From contig JADIIU010000231.1 in the NCBI GenBank assembly GCA_027603945.1, positions 1-10,081 of the forward strand: DNA of 10,081 nt, given 5' to 3'. The notes under the pieces are model-generated. The model saw only the letters and a program-made list of their open reading frames with translations. It searched no databases and had not been told where the DNA came from. The stretch comes from Terramyces sp. JEL0728. Its lineage: Eukaryota; Chytridiomycota; Chytridiomycetes; Rhizophydiales; Terramycetaceae. Positions 6,808 to 10,081 of this stretch are shown in pieces. The position numbers and the translations under genes were made by a program. Position 1 is the first letter of the stretch. Each line of letters opens with the position of its first letter.

Positions 6808-8796
6808 TCAATATTGTAGTTTATTAATCAAATACTCAATATTATTTTCCAGACTAAAGCCTTTCATATCCGGATGCTGAATCTTCATCCCTTGCCGAAC
6901 CATAAGCTTGTTTCTCTTCATTCTCTTCCAACATTGAAATACAGTCTCTTGATCAAATAGATAAAGCAAATTAAATACATATATATCAGGTGCGGGGTAC
7001 TTTTCAATTTCATTGATCAGGAATGGGATGTGTTCTTGATTATTTTGTACAATCCGTAACAATAAATACAGGAGATTCAAGTCTTTTTGCTGTGTCTTGT
7101 AAATAGAATAGAAAGAATAAAAATCATTCTTTTTCACTAGCTTTTCCATTTCTATCTTGTACAAAATTTGTTCTGGTTTGGAAAAGTTAAGCGAGCTTGT
7201 TTTAAAGTCCTTTGCTAGCAATATTGATATTTGGTATGGGATAGTTATTGGAAACTCCAGGTAATTGTATAAATCAATGTAGTAGTCTTTTGGGTTGTAT
7301 CTAATTATTAGCGTTAGTATCCACGCGAATCTTTGTCTATCTACTACGCTCATTTCATTTACTCTATCTCTAAGACTACTCTTCCAGTCTGCGGATGTAC
7401 CAGCTTGTGGAGTATAGCTAACAGGCTCTGGGTTTGAATCATAAACATCCACCAAATGAGATGACAAACCAGAGATATTCAGCGACTGTTCAATCGATAA
7501 AATAGTAGAAATAAATCTAGAATCGCCCCGCTTTAAGAAATAGTTCAGCAATATTCCGCGGTACCCCAAGTCAAGATGCACTCCACTGTCTTCAATCAAC
7601 TCTATCATCCTATCTATTTTGTCAAACTCTTTGATTTTCGTATACATTTTAATCAGGATCGAAAACACTTTTTCATCTGGTATGATATTGTGATGGAGAA
7701 ATTCATCAATAAAGTAAATAAACATGTGAATAAAGTGTTTTGATTTTGTTTTCTCACAAACCAGGTAGATTAGTCTTGTTAGGATTGTTCTATCTGGCTT
7801 GTAGTGCTGCAATAGTTGGTTGTACCAGAAACAAGCATGTAGCAGAGAATGCGTTCCCTTTTCTGTGTAATAATGGATAAATGTCTTGTAGACGTAAAAT
7901 TGGTATTTGTAATTACTGGTGATGGATTTCGGCACTCTACTACGGCCATTTGATTTTATATTTGCTTTTAAATATTCCTTGTCGTAGTACATGTGTGAAT
8001 CCAGGATTTCTTTGATTTCTGTAGGTATTTTACTGTCCTTGCGAAACAGCTGATCAACTTTGGTCTCATTTTCCGCACTGAAATCCTTATCCAAAGATTC
8101 AAGAAACCTTTTACCGATATTTAATGGTATATCTTGGAAATACAAGCAAGCTGCCAAATCCACATTCTCTTTCATTACTGAGCAAATTAAAATTGACTTT
8201 AACTCTCCAGTATCCATAACGTTATTCACATTGATGTTGATTCCAAATAAGAGTTTGATCAGTCGCTTCAATAGCGGTTTGTCTGTGTCATTTAAATATA
8301 GCAGCAAAATCATTAAATTGAGAGATTTGTCTTTTTCTGATAGCATTTCGCACAGTTGTTTGTCTTTGTATCTGTGGGTATAAATATCTTTTAGATATGG
8401 TGCTTCATATGTGCTGGGTATTGCAGGTATTCCGCTATCTGGTATTGCATGTGAGTTCCCACTCTCTGGTACTAAATGCGAAATATCACTCCTTGATATT
8501 AAATGAGGTGTTAATTGATCAATTCTATTCGCCAGCAAATCCTTTGACACTGCAGTCCTAATAGTGGGACAATTCTTGTCCATGTCATATTCTTTCACAC
8601 TCTGCTGGAAATCCCCAAGGGAAACAAACGTCGATGGATTCTGTTTGTATTTCTGATTACAATGCTCTGTATCCTTGAAGAAATTGTACCCAAATATCCG
8701 CTGCTGGTTTTTGTATATGTAGTCTGATTTTGTCGTACTGTTGAATAGCACTTGTTCAAGGTACTGCAATCCTTTTATATTATGGATTACTTTCAT
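6808..8796 (-). CDS. PPR-like protein, probably organellar RNA factor
   Basis: Intron-free 662-aa protein, mostly alpha-helical, Lys/Ile/Leu/Tyr-rich. The clearest element is a pentatricopeptide-type helix pair at about residues 373-410 (PDEKVFSILIKMYTKIKEFD, then KIDRMIELIEDSGVHLDL). It is flanked by similar units from about 333 (KPDRTILTRLIYLVCEK) and after 411 (GYRGILLNYFLKRGD), with another degenerate unit near the C-terminus (APDIYVFNLLYLF). PPR proteins bind RNA, usually in mitochondria, and act in processing, stability or translation; the exact target cannot be told. The N-terminus (MKVIHNIKGLQYLEQ) is not a convincing presequence. Residues of about 98-127 hold short Pro/Ser/Gly repeats (SHLVPESGN, SHAIPDSGI). 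The start is the first ATG of the frame. It is tail-to-head with casein kinase upstream. The family call rests on repeat pattern, not on a recognised orthologue. Confidence 0.5.
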   Translation of the reverse strand: MKVIHNIKGLQYLEQVLFNSTTKSDYIYKNQQRIFGYNFFKDTEHCNQKYKQNPSTFVSLGDFQQSVKEYDMDKNCPTIRTAVSKDLLANRIDQLTPHLISRSDISHLVPESGNSHAIPDSGIPAIPSTYEAPYLKDIYTHRYKDKQLCEMLSEKDKSLNLMILLLYLNDTDKPLLKRLIKLLFGININVNNVMDTGELKSILICSVMKENVDLAACLYFQDIPLNIGKRFLESLDKDFSAENETKVDQLFRKDSKIPTEIKEILDSHMYYDKEYLKANIKSNGRSRVPKSITSNYKYQFYVYKTFIHYYTEKGTHSLLHACFWYNQLLQHYKPDRTILTRLIYLVCEKTKSKHFIHMFIYFIDEFLHHNIIPDEKVFSILIKMYTKIKEFDKIDRMIELIEDSGVHLDLGYRGILLNYFLKRGDSRFISTILSIEQSLNISGLSSHLVDVYDSNPEPVSYTPQAGTSADWKSSLRDRVNEMSVVDRQRFAWILTLIIRYNPKDYYIDLYNYLEFPITIPYQISILLAKDFKTSSLNFSKPEQILYKIEMEKLVKKNDFYSFYSIYKTQQKDLNLLYLLLRIVQNNQEHIPFLINEIEKYPAPDIYVFNLLYLFDQETVFQCWKRMKRNKLMVRQGMKIQHPDMKGFSLENNIEYLINKLQY
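6820..6825 (-). terminator. AATAAA just inside the PPR-like CDS end
   Basis: On the minus strand AATAAA encodes Asn-Lys in the last codons and ends 9 nt before the TGA stop (6810-6808). It is a likely but unproven poly(A) signal. Confidence 0.35.
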
Positions 8797-8813
8797 TTTG
8801 AAAAAAAATTATA

Positions 8814-8823
8814 GTCATGTGAC
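8814..8823. promoter_or_regulatory. E-box-like near-palindrome upstream of the PPR-like gene
   Basis: GTCATGTGAC is a CATGTG E-box core with GTCA/TGAC flanks (8 of 10 positions symmetric), 17 bp upstream of the PPR-like ATG. A T-rich run lies between it and the start on the coding strand. It could bind a bHLH factor; one short match in AT-rich DNA is weak evidence. Confidence 0.2.
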
Positions 8824-8949
8824 TTTTGATAAATTCAGTCCTGAATAATATCAGAGTACAGGCAAAGATAATAACGGATACTATTTATTAATTCTATCGT
8901 GGCCCTCTATTAATCTGTCGAACTTTTGATTCATCGTAGTACTGATTAT

Positions 8950-10050
8950 TCATTGGAACCAAAGGTTGAGTAAGCTGCGATACACTTTGTCTTGTTCTTC
9001 TTTGGTTCGGTATCCTATTGTTAATAAAAAGTACTTTTTCAGACGTTCTTGATTGTCGCGCTCTTCTTTAACCAAAATCCAGTCAAATACATAGTCGTAT
9101 ACATAGGATTGTCTGATAAAAAGGTCCCTAAACATTTGTCTTAACCAGGTATAATCTGGCGTATCTTCAAACCGCAATTTTCTTACATAATCCAAATAAG
9201 TTACAAATTCTCTTGGCAAGCCTGCGCATAGATCTTGGGTTGAAGTGGTGATTTTCTTTTCCATGATAGCATCGTACTTTACTTTCTTTGTGTTTCCTTT
9301 CATCCCTTGCCATGGTAACGCTCCTTTGCAGAAATAAATGAATACATAGCCAAGCGACTCCAAATCGTCTCTTCTAGATTGTTCTTGTTAACAAAATCTT
9401 ACCAACGCCTAAATGGGTATTTATCGAAACATATCTAGCAGTTCCGGTCAAGCTTTTGCCATCTCTGTAGGGAATGTGTCGCTGCGTACGTGGATCTTTG
9501 TACTTTTTAGACAGACCGAAATCAATCGCATTCACTTGGTTTCCTCTTTTGTTGATTCCCATCAAAAAGTTATCGGGTTTAATACTAGAATTAGTTCAAC
9601 CTACTCTCTGTGCAAAAAGTGCTTGGAGTGTATGTATTCCAGCCTTGCAATCATTTGATCTGCCAGGAATAGCACTGTCTTTAGAGAAAACTTTCTTCCA
9701 CAGAAATTAAACAAATCTTCTAATGAGGGTCCCAACAAATCCATTGCCATGCACAAATATTCTCCATGGACACCAAACCACAGCACAAACGGAATTCCAA
9801 CTACATTAGCGAAAAATACCTCCCCCAGCCAATGACTTGTATACTCTGACTTCATATTCCAGCTGCGGATGTCTACTTCGAATGGGTTCTGTTTTTAAAG
9901 CAATTTCGGCATTTGTCAAAACATCAGTTGCTATATTAGCAGTTGAATACCCAAGTAAAGTTCTCCAAAACTACCAGCACCCAATTTCCTACTCACTCTA
10001 TATTTCCCTCCCACTAATGCTGCTCCAAATGGGTTTGTAGGTGCCGACAT
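8950..10050 (-). CDS. hhp1: Casein kinase 1, Hhp1/Hrr25 (CK1 delta/epsilon) type (5 exons)
   Basis: Ser/Thr kinase acting in DNA damage response, vesicle traffic and cell-cycle control. Exons are 10050-9951, 9930-9820, 9800-9605, 9584-9403 and 9383-8950, giving 340 aa after removal of four 19-20-nt introns. All catalytic parts are present: glycine loop [10 protein letters not shown] (about 23-32), K46 in IALK, HRDIKPDN (H134-N141), DFG (157-159), [15 protein letters not shown] and [25 protein letters not shown] and [20 protein letters not shown] match the Hhp1/Hrr25 branch rather than the Cki1/Yck branch. The tail after YDYVFDW is only about 40 residues, with no Gln/Pro-rich extension and no prenylation motif, so it is much shorter than in Hrr25. 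The start [10 protein letters not shown] was chosen for its short lead before GKYRV; an in-frame ATG at 10077 would add nine residues. Upstream sequence is cut by the window end. Confidence 0.96.
9384..9402 (-). other. 19-nt intron 4 of casein kinase 1
   Basis: On the minus strand this reads GTAAGATTTTGTTAACAAG, phase 1, with donor GTAAG and branch-like box GTTAAC. Splicing rebuilds Glu197 (G|AA) in HLGVEQSRRDD, a nearly invariant CK1 block. Confidence 0.95.
9585..9604 (-). other. 20-nt intron 3 of casein kinase 1
   Basis: On the minus strand this reads GTAGGTTGAACTAATTCTAG, phase 2, with an ACTAAT box. It splits the codon of the catalytic Asp136 (GA|T) of HRDIKPDN, so its removal is essential for an active kinase. 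Confidence 0.96.
9801..9819 (-). other. 19-nt intron 2 of casein kinase 1
   Basis: On the minus strand this reads GTATTTTTCGCTAATGTAG, phase 1, with a GCTAAT box. Splicing rebuilds Val71 (G|TT) in LAGGVGIPFV. Confidence 0.95.
9931..9950 (-). other. 20-nt intron 1 of casein kinase 1
   Basis: On the minus strand this reads GTATTCAACTGCTAATATAG, phase 1, with a GCTAAT box. Splicing rebuilds Ala34 (G|CA) in ELYLATDVLT. Retention leads to a frameshift just after the glycine loop. Confidence 0.94.
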
Positions 10051-10081
10051 TTTTGAAAAGAAATTCAATGGCTTCATCTTT

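Noticed and set aside
8060..8383. Plus-strand 107-aa ORF
   Set aside because: Antisense shadow of the PPR-like gene, low-complexity Ser/Leu composition.
9601..9855. Casein kinase fragments as frameshifted pseudogene pieces
   Set aside because: Each break coincides with a GTA...YTRAY...AG segment whose removal restores exact CK1 motifs, so these are introns, not damage.

Overview
This looks like a nuclear genome segment from a compact, AT-rich fungal or fungus-like eukaryote. The evidence is the fungal-type histone H3 (AIGAL around residue 90, ending GERS), a fungal-like 20S proteasome alpha-2 subunit, an Hhp1/Hrr25-type casein kinase 1, an Elg1-type clamp unloader and a PPR protein. The species cannot be named from sequence alone. 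An early-diverging or reduced fungal lineage would fit, but that is inference.

Layout. On the plus strand: the 3' part of histone H3 (1-258), a type II membrane glycosyltransferase of the GT2-like fold (434-1702), a 355-bp stretch with unexplained open reading (1703-2057), a second type II membrane glycosyltransferase with a GT25-like catalytic domain (2058-3512), and an Elg1/ATAD5-like AAA+ RFC-like large subunit in two exons (3646-5705). On the minus strand, converging on it: the proteasome alpha-2 subunit in three exons (6562 to 5784), a large intron-free PPR-like protein (8796 to 6808), and casein kinase 1 in five exons (10050 to 8950).

The most striking feature is splicing. Seven introns can be placed, and all are only 19 or 20 nt long. 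Each starts GTA, has a CTAAT/TTAAC/CTGAT branch-like box a few bases before the end, and ends AG. Six of them are fixed to the base, because removing them restores invariant protein motifs at the junctions. In casein kinase one intron splits the catalytic Asp codon of HRD. None has a length divisible by three. Naive ORF calling therefore breaks casein kinase 1, the proteasome subunit and Elg1 into pieces.

A second sign of compaction is at gene ends. Six of seven genes carry AATAAA within about 10 nt of the stop codon. Four overlap the stop itself, three of them as TAATAAA, so 3' UTRs are probably extremely short.

The genes do not form one pathway. H3, Elg1, the proteasome subunit and casein kinase 1 are housekeeping functions (chromatin, PCNA unloading, protein turnover, signalling). 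The two adjacent glycosyltransferases are probable Golgi enzymes and could act in the same glycan route. Elg1 carries a 3 x 42-bp tandem repeat that copies SUMO-interaction-like motifs.
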